Assembly: GCF_000429105.1 (NCBI RefSeq)
Contig: NZ_AUBF01000009.1
Span: 101,895 to 165,894, forward strand
Length of the DNA stretch: 64,000 nucleotides
Direction of reading: 5' to 3'
Source of the DNA: Schaalia suimastitidis DSM 15538
GTDB lineage: Bacteria > Actinomycetota > Actinomycetes > Actinomycetales > Actinomycetaceae
In this document: positions 17,928-25,990 of the stretch, piece after piece
Numbering within the stretch: position 1 is the stretch's first letter
How the letters are laid out: each line of letters opens with the position of its first letter
The notes under the pieces: model-generated
The model's database searches: none
Told to the model about the DNA's origin: nothing
The model's input: only the letters and a program-made list of their open reading frames with translations
Position numbers and translations under genes: made by a program

Positions 17928-17968
17928 CGTGCTGGGTGGGAATGCCGTAGCAATGCCCACCCAGCACG
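17928..17968. terminator. Bidirectional hairpin between rskA and the GH16 gene
   Basis: CGTGCTGGGTGGG (17928-17940) pairs perfectly with CCCACCCAGCACG (17956-17968). It separates two convergent genes and can serve both. The preceding 17800-17920 stretch is G-rich with imperfect repeats and no gene. Confidence 0.75.
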
Positions 17969-17972
17969 CAGT

Positions 17973-19295
17973 TTAGTTGCCTGAGTCGGCAAGATGCTCA
18001 ATGACGTGTAAAGAACCAAGGTCAGGCGCATCCCCCGTTGGATTGGAGAAATGAACCGTGTTCCACCCTGCTTTTAGTGGTGCCTCGAAACCAACTTCGG
18101 CATAGTTTCCACCAAAGCTCCCAGAGTATAGACCTCGTAGAACAATCGGACTATCGTCGTTGACCGTGATGTGAACATCGCGGCGCTCGCCGCTACGGAA
18201 ATCCACGGCAAGACGGTAATTCCCGTCGGCTGGTGCCCATACTTGAGTGAGCGTCGCATCATTGCCTTCTCCGCCAAGCCAACGTGTTGAACCTTTTTCG
18301 GCGACCGTTTGGCCGCGTAGGAATCCATTATTGACTTGAACAGCGTAAGGAAGTGTCGGTTGTGCCTGGTATGCCCGGAAGTAATCGACCTCAAAGGTTT
18401 TCGGATAGGGGGTGTGAGGGTCGAAAGGTCCTGTCCACGAACTCCCCATTTTTTCGTAGACACCTATGAATGTCATCATCGGGTAATCAGGAGATTGCCA
18501 CGTGGAGTGCACGAGTTTGCCGTCGACGTACAGTTTCATGCCTGAGGGAAGCCATTCGAAACCGTAGGTATGCCACTGGCTGGTGAAATCTGAGCCGTCA
18601 CCAAAATGTGCTCGACTTGGCCAGAGTTTGAAGTAGTCTCCCCACGTGTGGGTGCTAAAGAGAGCTTCCTTTCCGCCGTACCGGCCCAGGATCTCAAAAA
18701 TATCAACCTCACCGGACTGTCGTGCCTGCGTATTGGCCCCGATAGGCTGATCTTGGTTGACGCCGGTCATCCACCACGCAGAGTGGACGCCACCGCCTGG
18801 TGCTGCTTTTGCTCGTAACTCAAAGTAGCCGTATTTTTGCAGATGCCCGCGGAATGGTTCGACGTGCTGCGCAACATTGGGATAGGAGGTCCAGCGGTGG
18901 ATGTAATCCTTGTTGAAAGTCTGGATGGACGAGATTTTGGTGTCGCCGTCTCTGGCGGGGTCCCACGGTGCGTCCTCGCGATTAATCGTGAGTTTAAGGG
19001 TACCGTTGTCAACCTGATAGCGCGCTTTCGTCCCCGGTGACGTTGACCAATGTGGAAGATATTCGTCACTAAATAGTTGGCGATTGATATCTGTCGAATT
19101 GAACTCTTCTGATGCTGTAATGACATAACCTGGCCGCTCAGGGGTCTGTGGGTCAATCAGCGAGGATGTAGGTGGGGGAAGTGGGCCGTTGATCGGTGCG
19201 CTATTTGCCGAGGCGGCATGCGGCAGGAGCGGTAGGGCAAGTGCACTTACGGCCAGCGTCGTGATCAGTGTGAAATGCCATTGTCTGGAGTGCAT
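17973..19295 (-). CDS. Secreted glycoside hydrolase family 16 enzyme with C-terminal carbohydrate-binding domain
   Basis: 440 residues from the ATG at 19293-19295, preceded by GAAAGGACAC. A signal peptide (LITTLAVSALALPLLPHAASA) shows export. The GH16 catalytic motif E-V-D-I-F-E is at residues 196-201, inside GEVDIFEILG. Other family blocks are YGYFELRAKAAPGGGVHSAW and YGFEWLPSGMKLYVDGKLV. The last about 120 residues resemble a CBM35-type beta-sandwich (RLAVDFRSGERRDVHITVN, KAGWNTVHFSNPTG). GH16 covers endo-beta-galactosidases, beta-glucanases, agarases and others, so the substrate is open. A ROK regulator and an alpha-galactoside-type importer are next door. Confidence 0.87.
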   Translation of the reverse strand: MHSRQWHFTLITTLAVSALALPLLPHAASANSAPINGPLPPPTSSLIDPQTPERPGYVITASEEFNSTDINRQLFSDEYLPHWSTSPGTKARYQVDNGTLKLTINREDAPWDPARDGDTKISSIQTFNKDYIHRWTSYPNVAQHVEPFRGHLQKYGYFELRAKAAPGGGVHSAWWMTGVNQDQPIGANTQARQSGEVDIFEILGRYGGKEALFSTHTWGDYFKLWPSRAHFGDGSDFTSQWHTYGFEWLPSGMKLYVDGKLVHSTWQSPDYPMMTFIGVYEKMGSSWTGPFDPHTPYPKTFEVDYFRAYQAQPTLPYAVQVNNGFLRGQTVAEKGSTRWLGGEGNDATLTQVWAPADGNYRLAVDFRSGERRDVHITVNDDSPIVLRGLYSGSFGGNYAEVGFEAPLKAGWNTVHFSNPTGDAPDLGSLHVIEHLADSGN

Positions 19296-19369
19296 ATAGG
19301 TGTCCTTTCGTGACGACATTGTCGGTAGTGGTGTGTGCGAGGCACACGGCTTGGCGCGCATCGACTCAT

Positions 19370-20545
19370 TTAGTACTCACCTTCCCAAAGGGAACCTGGA
19401 GTGGGGGAGGGGAAATAATCGGCCTCATGGACGAGGCGCGCCAAGGCATCGTTGATTGCATCAAGCCCGTAGCGGGCTGCGCCGAGAATGATTTCTTTAC
19501 CGGCGAGCTGTGAGGCGGTGATCGTCGGCATAAAGGGGCATATTTGTGAGAGTCGTTCCTCTAGGCCCGGCACAATGAGTTCTGAGTATGCGGCGAAACG
19601 GCCACCAAGGACAACGCATTGTGGGGCGAGCGCCAAGATCATGGCGGCTGTCCCCAGGCTGAGCACATCAATGTAGGCATCGATGGCAGCCAGTGCTTGC
19701 TGATCGCCTGCCTGTGCCGCTGGGAAGAGTTCGACCCGTGGAGGCTGACCCTTCGGGTACAGGTGTGTGGCAAAACATTCATTTTCGAGGTCGCGCCACT
19801 GTAACGCTGGAAGTTCCCCAATGAGCCCGGCGCTTCCTTGAAAGCCTCCGTGGACGCGGCCCGAGATTACGGCGGCGGCGCCTGTGCGTCGCCCAGCAAG
19901 GATATATAGGACGTTGTCGAGACCTGCTGCCGCGCCTTTCCATGATTCGCCGCGCGCGCCAAGGGCGCAGTCACCAGCCACAATCGTTTTGGTTGACAGG
20001 GCGTGCGAGAGTGCCGAGGCAAGGTTTGTACCGACCCAGCCAGGCATTCCGTGACCGCCGAAGTAGGTGACTGTGCCGTCATGAACGATGCCTGGTGTGG
20101 CGACGGAGCAGATAAGGGTGCTTCCGGGAGCTGCTTCCTGTGCGTGCTTCGCTAAGGTGATGCCACGATCGAGGCGTTGCTGGGTTGGTGTCTCTTCCTG
20201 GCAGCTTTCCTCGTAATCGGTGAGGATCTCGCCATTCAGGGTTGTAGTCATTACGCCAATGTGGTGGGCACCAAAAGAGATGGCCAGAACATGTCCCGAT
20301 GATGGTGCCAGGTGGTAGTAGCTAGCTGGACGGCCAAGTGACGACAAGGTGTCAGGTGGTGCTGTTTCACTGATCCAGCCCAGTGCCTTAAGGTCTGAGA
20401 CCACTGCTTCGGCGCCGGGGCGCGTTAAATCACTCAGACGTGCTAGCTCGCTGATTGTTTGGGCAGATTGCGTGCAATGTGACAGGACGGAAGCCATATT
20501 TGCTCGGCGTTGAATACGTCGGCGAGCGGTGGGTGTGGTCGTCAT
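19370..20545 (-). CDS. ROK-family transcriptional regulator
   Basis: 391 residues from the ATG at 20543-20545, with GGGGGCC upstream. A winged helix-turn-helix at residues about 10-70 (QSAQTISELARLSDLTRPGAEAVVSDL) is followed by a sugar-kinase-like ROK domain (VLAISFGAHHIGVMTTTLNG, TFGG-type loops, AGDCALGARGESWKG). The usual ROK zinc cysteine motif is absent, suggesting a sensor without kinase activity. It is transcribed divergently from the sugar-uptake operon at 20619, only 73 bases away, and so probably controls that operon and perhaps the GH16 gene behind it. Confidence 0.85.
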   Translation of the reverse strand: MTTTPTARRRIQRRANMASVLSHCTQSAQTISELARLSDLTRPGAEAVVSDLKALGWISETAPPDTLSSLGRPASYYHLAPSSGHVLAISFGAHHIGVMTTTLNGEILTDYEESCQEETPTQQRLDRGITLAKHAQEAAPGSTLICSVATPGIVHDGTVTYFGGHGMPGWVGTNLASALSHALSTKTIVAGDCALGARGESWKGAAAGLDNVLYILAGRRTGAAAVISGRVHGGFQGSAGLIGELPALQWRDLENECFATHLYPKGQPPRVELFPAAQAGDQQALAAIDAYIDVLSLGTAAMILALAPQCVVLGGRFAAYSELIVPGLEERLSQICPFMPTITASQLAGKEIILGAARYGLDAINDALARLVHEADYFPSPTPGSLWEGEY

Positions 20546-20558
20546 TGTCGGCCCCCTT

Positions 20559-20587
20559 TTGACATACAAAAGAAACTTGCATAATAA
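20559..20587 (+). promoter_or_regulatory. Promoter of the CUT1 sugar-uptake operon
   Basis: A near-consensus pair, TTGACA (20559-20564) and TAATAA (20582-20587) with a 17-base spacer, lies in the short gap between the divergent ROK gene and the permease gene. Such a strong core promoter is consistent with control by repression. Confidence 0.7.
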
Positions 20588-20618
20588 TATCAGCACTGTT
20601 GACGGAATGGGGATATCA

Positions 20619-21545
20619 ATGACGACTATTCTTTCACCCGCCTCCAAGAAGACGAGGAAAACGCGCACCAATGCGCGCGCACGGCATGAAAGCCTAGTGG
20701 CATTAGCTTTTATTGCACCCGCCTGCCTGGGATTCATCGTGTTCTACCTATTCCCAATGATGCGCGGTGTACAGATCAGTTTCACCGACTGGGACCTGTT
20801 GACTGCGCCGAAGTGGGTGGGCCTGGATAATTACACAACGCTGCTGGCCGACACCCATTTCCACAACGCCCTCCTCATCACCGCCACCTACGTGGTGGTC
20901 AATATCAGCACACAGACAGCCGCAGGTTTCGGTATTGCCCTACTGATGCAACGCATCAGCCAGTCAACCCTGGTCCGTTCGCTGCTCCTCGTGCCGTGGC
21001 TAGTACCAAATGTCACCATCGCCGTGATCACACTGTTCATCCTTGACCCCAACGTTGGGCTACTCAACCACCTCATGGGATATATCGGCGTTGGCCCCAT
21101 TGCCTTTTATGGGAACCCTGATATCGCCATCATCACGGTAGCTCTGGTGAACTCCTGGCGAAATATGGGCTACACAGCACTCCTCATCTTCGCGGGCATG
21201 CAGATCATACCCAAGATGGTTTACGAAGCCGCTGAACTAGATGGCGCCAGTACGCTCCGCACCACCTTCTCAATCACACTGCCGCTAATCCGGCCCGTGC
21301 TGGTCATGGTCGTCGTAGTGTCCATGATCGGTTCGTTCCAAATATTCGACACCGTGGCTGTCGCAACGAAAGGCGGGCCAATCGGCTCCACACGCGTCAT
21401 CTACTTCTATATCTACGAAAAAGCCTTCCAACAAGGCCAAATGGGCTACGCCGCAGCCATGGCAGTCGCGCTGCTCATCATCATCCTTGCCATGACGTTG
21501 CTTCAACTTCGTCTAACCCGCGCAACCGAAACAGACTTGGACTGA
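20619..21545 (+). CDS. Sugar ABC transporter permease (CUT1, MalF/LacF type)
   Basis: 308 residues from ATG 20619; an upstream in-frame ATG at 20607 is an alternative. It has six membrane segments and the permease EAA loop EAAELDGASTLRTTFSITLPLI, which docks the ATPase. It forms the first half of the channel with the next gene, which starts three bases after its stop. No ATPase gene is present in the operon, as usual for CUT1 systems powered by a shared MsiK/MsmK ATPase. Confidence 0.92.
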   Translation: MTTILSPASKKTRKTRTNARARHESLVALAFIAPACLGFIVFYLFPMMRGVQISFTDWDLLTAPKWVGLDNYTTLLADTHFHNALLITATYVVVNISTQTAAGFGIALLMQRISQSTLVRSLLLVPWLVPNVTIAVITLFILDPNVGLLNHLMGYIGVGPIAFYGNPDIAIITVALVNSWRNMGYTALLIFAGMQIIPKMVYEAAELDGASTLRTTFSITLPLIRPVLVMVVVVSMIGSFQIFDTVAVATKGGPIGSTRVIYFYIYEKAFQQGQMGYAAAMAVALLIIILAMTLLQLRLTRATETDLD

Positions 21546-21547
21546 CA

Positions 21548-22441
21548 ATGACACGTGGACAAAAGATCACAATAAAGCCGGGCAAAGTCATTGGATGGGC
21601 TACGCTTATCCTGCTCCTCGTCATCACACTCATCCCGTTTGTGTGGACTATTCGAACGGCATTTGTTCCCAACGCGCAGATTTTCAGCGGAGACTACTCG
21701 CTTATCCCGCAGGACGCGACCCTCGTCAACTTCAAACGTGTACTGGGTTTGGTGTCTGCAGAAGAAGACCTCGCAGCCGGCGGTGCAGGCGCCAAAATGT
21801 ACTTCTGGTTGTACCTGCGAAACTCGATGATTTTTACAGCACTGCTGGTAATTGGGCAGGTCGTGACATCCTCGATGGCCGCCTATGCGTTCGCCCGCCT
21901 GCGCTTCCCCGGACGCGACAAGATCTTCGCAGTGCTGCTGACAGGCATGATGATTCCGCCAATCTTCATTGTGCTACCAAACTTTGTGCTCATTAAAAAC
22001 CTTGGGCTACTCAACAGTTTCCTTGGATTACTTGCGCCGTATTTCTTCGTCAGCCCATTTGCCATCTTCTTCCTGCGGCAATTCTTCTTGTCAATTCCGC
22101 GTGAAGTAGAAGAAGCCGCCAAAGTTGACGGCGCCGGATACTGGCGCACTTTCCTTCGCATCATCCTCCCGATGAGTTCAGCACCGATCGCCACTATTTC
22201 CATCATCCAAGCCGTTTTCGCTTGGAACGAGTACCTGTGGCCACAGTTGATTGGCAAAGACCACGCTGTGCGACTCCTCAACGTCGCGTTGGCGGTATTC
22301 CAACAAGCCTCACCATCGACCAGTCCAGACTGGGCAGGCCTCATGGCAGCGGCAACGCTGCAAACACTTCCAATGCTCATCGTCCTTCTACTTGTCGGAA
22401 AGAAACTCGTGGGCTCCATTGGACTGACATCTGCCAAATAA
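21548..22441 (+). CDS. Sugar ABC transporter permease (CUT1, MalG/MsmG type)
   Basis: 297 residues with six membrane segments and EAA loop EEAAKVDGAGYWRTFLRIILPMS. The extracytoplasmic region after the first helix is characteristic of MalG-type partners. It forms a heterodimer with the preceding permease. The binding-protein gene starts 29 bases downstream behind a strong ribosome site. Confidence 0.92.
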   Translation: MTRGQKITIKPGKVIGWATLILLLVITLIPFVWTIRTAFVPNAQIFSGDYSLIPQDATLVNFKRVLGLVSAEEDLAAGGAGAKMYFWLYLRNSMIFTALLVIGQVVTSSMAAYAFARLRFPGRDKIFAVLLTGMMIPPIFIVLPNFVLIKNLGLLNSFLGLLAPYFFVSPFAIFFLRQFFLSIPREVEEAAKVDGAGYWRTFLRIILPMSSAPIATISIIQAVFAWNEYLWPQLIGKDHAVRLLNVALAVFQQASPSTSPDWAGLMAAATLQTLPMLIVLLLVGKKLVGSIGLTSAK

Positions 22442-22470
22442 AAAACAAGAACCCCTCAAAGGAGAGACAC

Positions 22471-23835
22471 ATGAAAATCAGGCGAACACTTCTCGCATGT
22501 GCGGCAGTTACCGCGCTGGGCCTTGCTGCCTGCACGCCAGCAGAATTGCAAAACACCAGCGGTGGCGGTGGCTCCAGCGAAAGCGGCGGCACAACTATCA
22601 CTTACACGCTGTGGGACCCCAACCAAAAACCCGCATATGAAAAATGCGCTGCGAAATTCACTCAAAGCACAGGCATTAACGTCAATATTGAACAATCCGG
22701 TTGGGATGACTACTGGCAAAACCTCACCACGTCACTGAACGCGGGAACTGCACCAGATGTTTTCACTAACCACGTTGCCTACTACCCGGAACTTGCCACC
22801 AAAGGCGTGCTACTGGACCTCAACCCGTTCTTAGAAAAAGACCCTGTCGACTTCAGTCAATATACCGGTGACCTTGCCAGCTTGTGGGAATATGACGGCC
22901 AACGTTTCGGCATTCCACAAGACTGGGACACCATCGCCCTGGTCTACAACGTCGAGGCAGTCAAAGCTGCCGGCATCGACCCCGGAACCTTAAAGGACCT
23001 CGACTGGAACCCCACCGACGGAGGCTCCTTCGGTAAACTCATTTCCCACCTGACGATTGACAAAAACGGTGTACGCGGCGACGAACCAGGCTTCGACAAA
23101 ACACAGGTAGAAACCTACGGGTGGGGCTTGGAAACCGGAGGCGGCGTCGTCGGACAAGGCCCATGGTCGTGGTTGGCAATGTCCAATGGTTTCACCTACC
23201 TTGACAAGAACCCATTCGGTACTCGTTACCAGCTGGATGACCCGAAGCTTTCCGAAGCGCTGACCTGGTGGCAACAACAAATTGAAGCTGGTTTCGTCAC
23301 CCCCGTTGAAGAGGCCGGTAACCTGGGCCTAGAACCGATGATGGAACAGAAGAAAGCGGCGCTTGTGCCCGATGGATCGTGGCGTATCAACTCTTGGGCC
23401 AACTCCCAAGCGCAGGATTTCGCATTCGCTCCGCTGCCGAAGGGACCTGAAGGCCGCAAGACCATTATTAACGGCATCGCTCCATCCATCACGAAAGACA
23501 CCAAGCATCCTGAGGAAGCATGGAAGTGGGTCCGTTTCCTTACCTCCAGCGAATGCCAAAGCATCATCGCCGACGAGGCCGTGGTCTTCCCCTCCATCAC
23601 CGCCTACTCCGAGGCTGCAGCTAAGGCACATGAAGCCAAGGGTGTTGACGTATCGGCTTATCTCGATATTGCGCGTGATCCCAACGCGCTGGAATACTAC
23701 CCGATCACCTTCAAAGCAGCTGAAATCAATGCCGAAGCAGGGCTTGTCATAGAACAAATCCAACGCGGTCAAGTCAAACCTGCCGACGCTTTGCCAGCGC
23801 TCAACGAGAAGATTAACGCGATCCTCGCCCAGTAG
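22471..23835 (+). CDS. Sugar-binding lipoprotein of the CUT1 importer
   Basis: 454 residues from ATG 22471, behind AAAGGAGAG. The lipobox LAAC places the lipidated Cys at residue 21. The mature protein is a family 1 extracellular solute-binding protein (TLWDPNQKPAYEKCAAKF, NAGTAPDVFTNHVAYYPELA, EEAWKWVRFLTS). It captures an oligosaccharide for the two permeases. An alpha-galactosidase gene follows, so alpha-galactosides are the likely cargo. Confidence 0.9.
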   Translation: MKIRRTLLACAAVTALGLAACTPAELQNTSGGGGSSESGGTTITYTLWDPNQKPAYEKCAAKFTQSTGINVNIEQSGWDDYWQNLTTSLNAGTAPDVFTNHVAYYPELATKGVLLDLNPFLEKDPVDFSQYTGDLASLWEYDGQRFGIPQDWDTIALVYNVEAVKAAGIDPGTLKDLDWNPTDGGSFGKLISHLTIDKNGVRGDEPGFDKTQVETYGWGLETGGGVVGQGPWSWLAMSNGFTYLDKNPFGTRYQLDDPKLSEALTWWQQQIEAGFVTPVEEAGNLGLEPMMEQKKAALVPDGSWRINSWANSQAQDFAFAPLPKGPEGRKTIINGIAPSITKDTKHPEEAWKWVRFLTSSECQSIIADEAVVFPSITAYSEAAAKAHEAKGVDVSAYLDIARDPNALEYYPITFKAAEINAEAGLVIEQIQRGQVKPADALPALNEKINAILAQ

Positions 23836-23889
23836 CGCACGGTGGTGCGGTGTACGCAACGAGTGTACGTGCACCGCACCCCACGCGCA

Positions 23890-23909
23890 GCGGCCTGTGT
23901 GCAGGCCGC
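23890..23909 (+). terminator. Hairpin after the binding-protein gene
   Basis: GCGGCCTG/CAGGCCGC with a four-base loop, 54 bases after the stop. A longer imperfect inverted repeat (GTGCGGTGTAC...) precedes it. These may lower expression of the downstream glycosidase relative to the binding protein. Confidence 0.5.
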
Positions 23910-24030
23910 GCGTTAGTGCGGCCAATGCTTTTCGCCTCGTCTGCGCCGCCAACGCACGACGGCCCAACCGTGCCGCACCTTTCCCACCTTCCACAGCTTC
24001 GCCTCGATACGCACGGAGAAGTGCACGACG

Positions 24031-25707
24031 ATGAATATTCAACTCAGCCAATGTGATGGCATATGGCAACTGACCGGTGACATTGCCCTCGCCTATGACA
24101 GCGCTGGTGTCAGCACCGCCAAGGGCACCAGCCGTACTGTCCGCATCCACCACACCTTACCGCCGTCGGTGTCCTACCTCAGACACGGATATGGATCCTG
24201 GTCACCGACACGATGGTGGTACCTTGACCGAGACCCGTGGCGCGTATGGAACAATCCGATGCGCACCGCAACCGCTGAAGATGCCGCCACCGACACTCCG
24301 AGCGTGCACCAGTCCTATATGCTCACCTGCCTTGAGCTGGCTCCAGGCCAGATATTCCTCGTCGGAGCACTCGGAGCGCGCACGGCACTGTTCGGATTGC
24401 GGGACGGCGAAATATTCGGATCCAGCCTTGACGAGGCCGAAGAAGGTACCGCAGATTCTGGGGAAATACTCGAATGGTTTTTTGCCTTCGGCCCCGAATA
24501 TGCATGCCTGACAGCCTTCGCCCAAGCGGTCAGCGCCTCGGTTGGCGCTTCTGATACTCAGCTGCACCACAGTGAAACCTGCGCTGTAGCCCCCACAGTT
24601 GCCGCCGCGGCCTCGGTGAGAGCCCACGATGACCATGGGGTGGGCATATCGACTTCGGCCAGGACGTACCCGCGTCACGAGGTTGGCGCAGTCTGGTCCT
24701 CCTGGTATTCCTGGTTCGAAGAGATCACGGAAGAACATATTGCCTCGGAAATTTCAGCGGCAGCGCGAAGCGGCTACGAGGTCGTGCAAATCGACGACGG
24801 ATGGGAAAAAAGTGTTGGCGACTGGACGTGTAACGACGATTTTCCCCGAGGGATGGAAGGCCTCGTCAAGCAAATAAATGATGCCGGAATGACCGCTGGC
24901 CTGTGGATATCACCCTTTATTGCGCTCGCGGACACGCCGGTCGTGCAAGAACACCCCGAATACTTCGTTGCCGACGCCGACGGGTACCCAGCCGTTGCTG
25001 GGTATAACTGGGGACAGGCCTACTATGCCATCGACTGTACCCGCCCTGAAGCAATGGCTTGGGTACTTGATGTGATTGATCGGGCTTACCGCTGGGGCTT
25101 TCGATACTTTAAATTTGATTTCCTCAATGCGGCGGCAATGCGTGGGCACCGGTACCAGCAGGTGAATCGGGAAGATGCCTACCGCATGGGTCTGGAAGCG
25201 ATTCGCCAACACATACCGGATTGCTACATTATGGCGTCGGGCGCTGTTGTGGCTGCGTCAATTGGACTTGTTGACGGTATGCGAGTGGGGCCGGATACTG
25301 CTCCCTACTGGGACAATATGGATCGGCATCGAGACCCAAGCGGACCTGCCGTGCGTAATGCGTTACGTAACTCCGTGACCAGGTATTGGCTCAGTAGCGT
25401 GGTGGATATTGACCCTGATGTTGCTTATGCGCGCACGCGCGGTTCGCTGCTGTCGCCCGAGGTGAATGCAATCACGCAGGAAATGGCGCGGGTGTGCGGT
25501 GTTTTCGGATGCTCCGACCCAGATGCGTGGCTGACGGATGCTGAACGTGCCATTATCGCCGGCTGCTGTTACTCGTTTAAAGACGGGAAACGACCGCAGG
25601 TTGAGCAACTGTCGCGCTACGTCTTTCGCGTTGATGGGCGAGACGTTGATTTCGAGCCGTGGATTACCCCCGCCGGTCGCGTCTCTGACCGACTGCTGGT
25701 CAAATAG
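24031..25707 (+). CDS. GH36-like alpha-galactosidase (or alpha-N-acetylgalactosaminidase)
   Basis: 558 residues without a signal peptide, so it is cytoplasmic. The catalytic barrel shows WSSWYSWFEEITEEHI, EVVQIDDGWEKSVGDW and YFKFDFLNAAAM, whose second Asp near residue 360 is the likely nucleophile. RVGPDTAPYWD near 421 carries the likely acid/base. The beta-rich N-terminal domain precedes the barrel, as in clan GH-D. It is shorter than the 700-residue GH36 enzymes. It would hydrolyse the oligosaccharide imported by the preceding transporter. Specificity for alpha-galactose versus alpha-GalNAc cannot be decided by eye. Confidence 0.83.
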   Translation: MNIQLSQCDGIWQLTGDIALAYDSAGVSTAKGTSRTVRIHHTLPPSVSYLRHGYGSWSPTRWWYLDRDPWRVWNNPMRTATAEDAATDTPSVHQSYMLTCLELAPGQIFLVGALGARTALFGLRDGEIFGSSLDEAEEGTADSGEILEWFFAFGPEYACLTAFAQAVSASVGASDTQLHHSETCAVAPTVAAAASVRAHDDHGVGISTSARTYPRHEVGAVWSSWYSWFEEITEEHIASEISAAARSGYEVVQIDDGWEKSVGDWTCNDDFPRGMEGLVKQINDAGMTAGLWISPFIALADTPVVQEHPEYFVADADGYPAVAGYNWGQAYYAIDCTRPEAMAWVLDVIDRAYRWGFRYFKFDFLNAAAMRGHRYQQVNREDAYRMGLEAIRQHIPDCYIMASGAVVAASIGLVDGMRVGPDTAPYWDNMDRHRDPSGPAVRNALRNSVTRYWLSSVVDIDPDVAYARTRGSLLSPEVNAITQEMARVCGVFGCSDPDAWLTDAERAIIAGCCYSFKDGKRPQVEQLSRYVFRVDGRDVDFEPWITPAGRVSDRLLVK

Positions 25708-25750
25708 TTGCCGGGTGTCGGCGACTGCTTGACGAGGCGGTGGATGGTTG

Positions 25751-25909
25751 ACGTGGGCGACGCGCTGATGCGGCGAGGCGGTGGCCGATTCACGTGGGCG
25801 ACGCGCTGATGCGGCGAGGCGGTGACCGATTCACGTGGGCGACGCGCTGATGCGGCGAGGCGGTGACCGTTTCACGTGGGCGACGCGCTGATGCGGCGAG
25901 GCGGTGACA
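25751..25909. repeat. Four tandem copies of a 41-bp repeat
   Basis: Units start at 25751, 25792, 25833 and 25874 (the last one partial). Each begins ACGTGGGCGACGCGCTGATG and continues with CGGCGAGGCGGTGACCGATTC, with one or two changes per copy. It is a minisatellite between the alpha-galactosidase stop and the U32 promoter. It has no spacers, so it is not CRISPR. Confidence 0.92.
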
Positions 25910-25978
25910 AGGCGGCGAATAGCTGGCAGCTGCGCACCGCCTCGTCACGTATTCTCAGGTGCGCACCGCCAGGTCGCG

Positions 25979-25984
25979 TATGCT
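25979..25984 (+). promoter_or_regulatory. -10 element for a leaderless U32 gene transcript
   Basis: TATGCT ends six bases before GTG 25991, with no ribosome site. A diverged copy of the surrounding sequence (GCGCACCGCC...) occurs 29 bases upstream with TATTCT in the matching place, a possible duplicated promoter. Confidence 0.5.
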
Positions 25985-25990
25985 GTGGGG

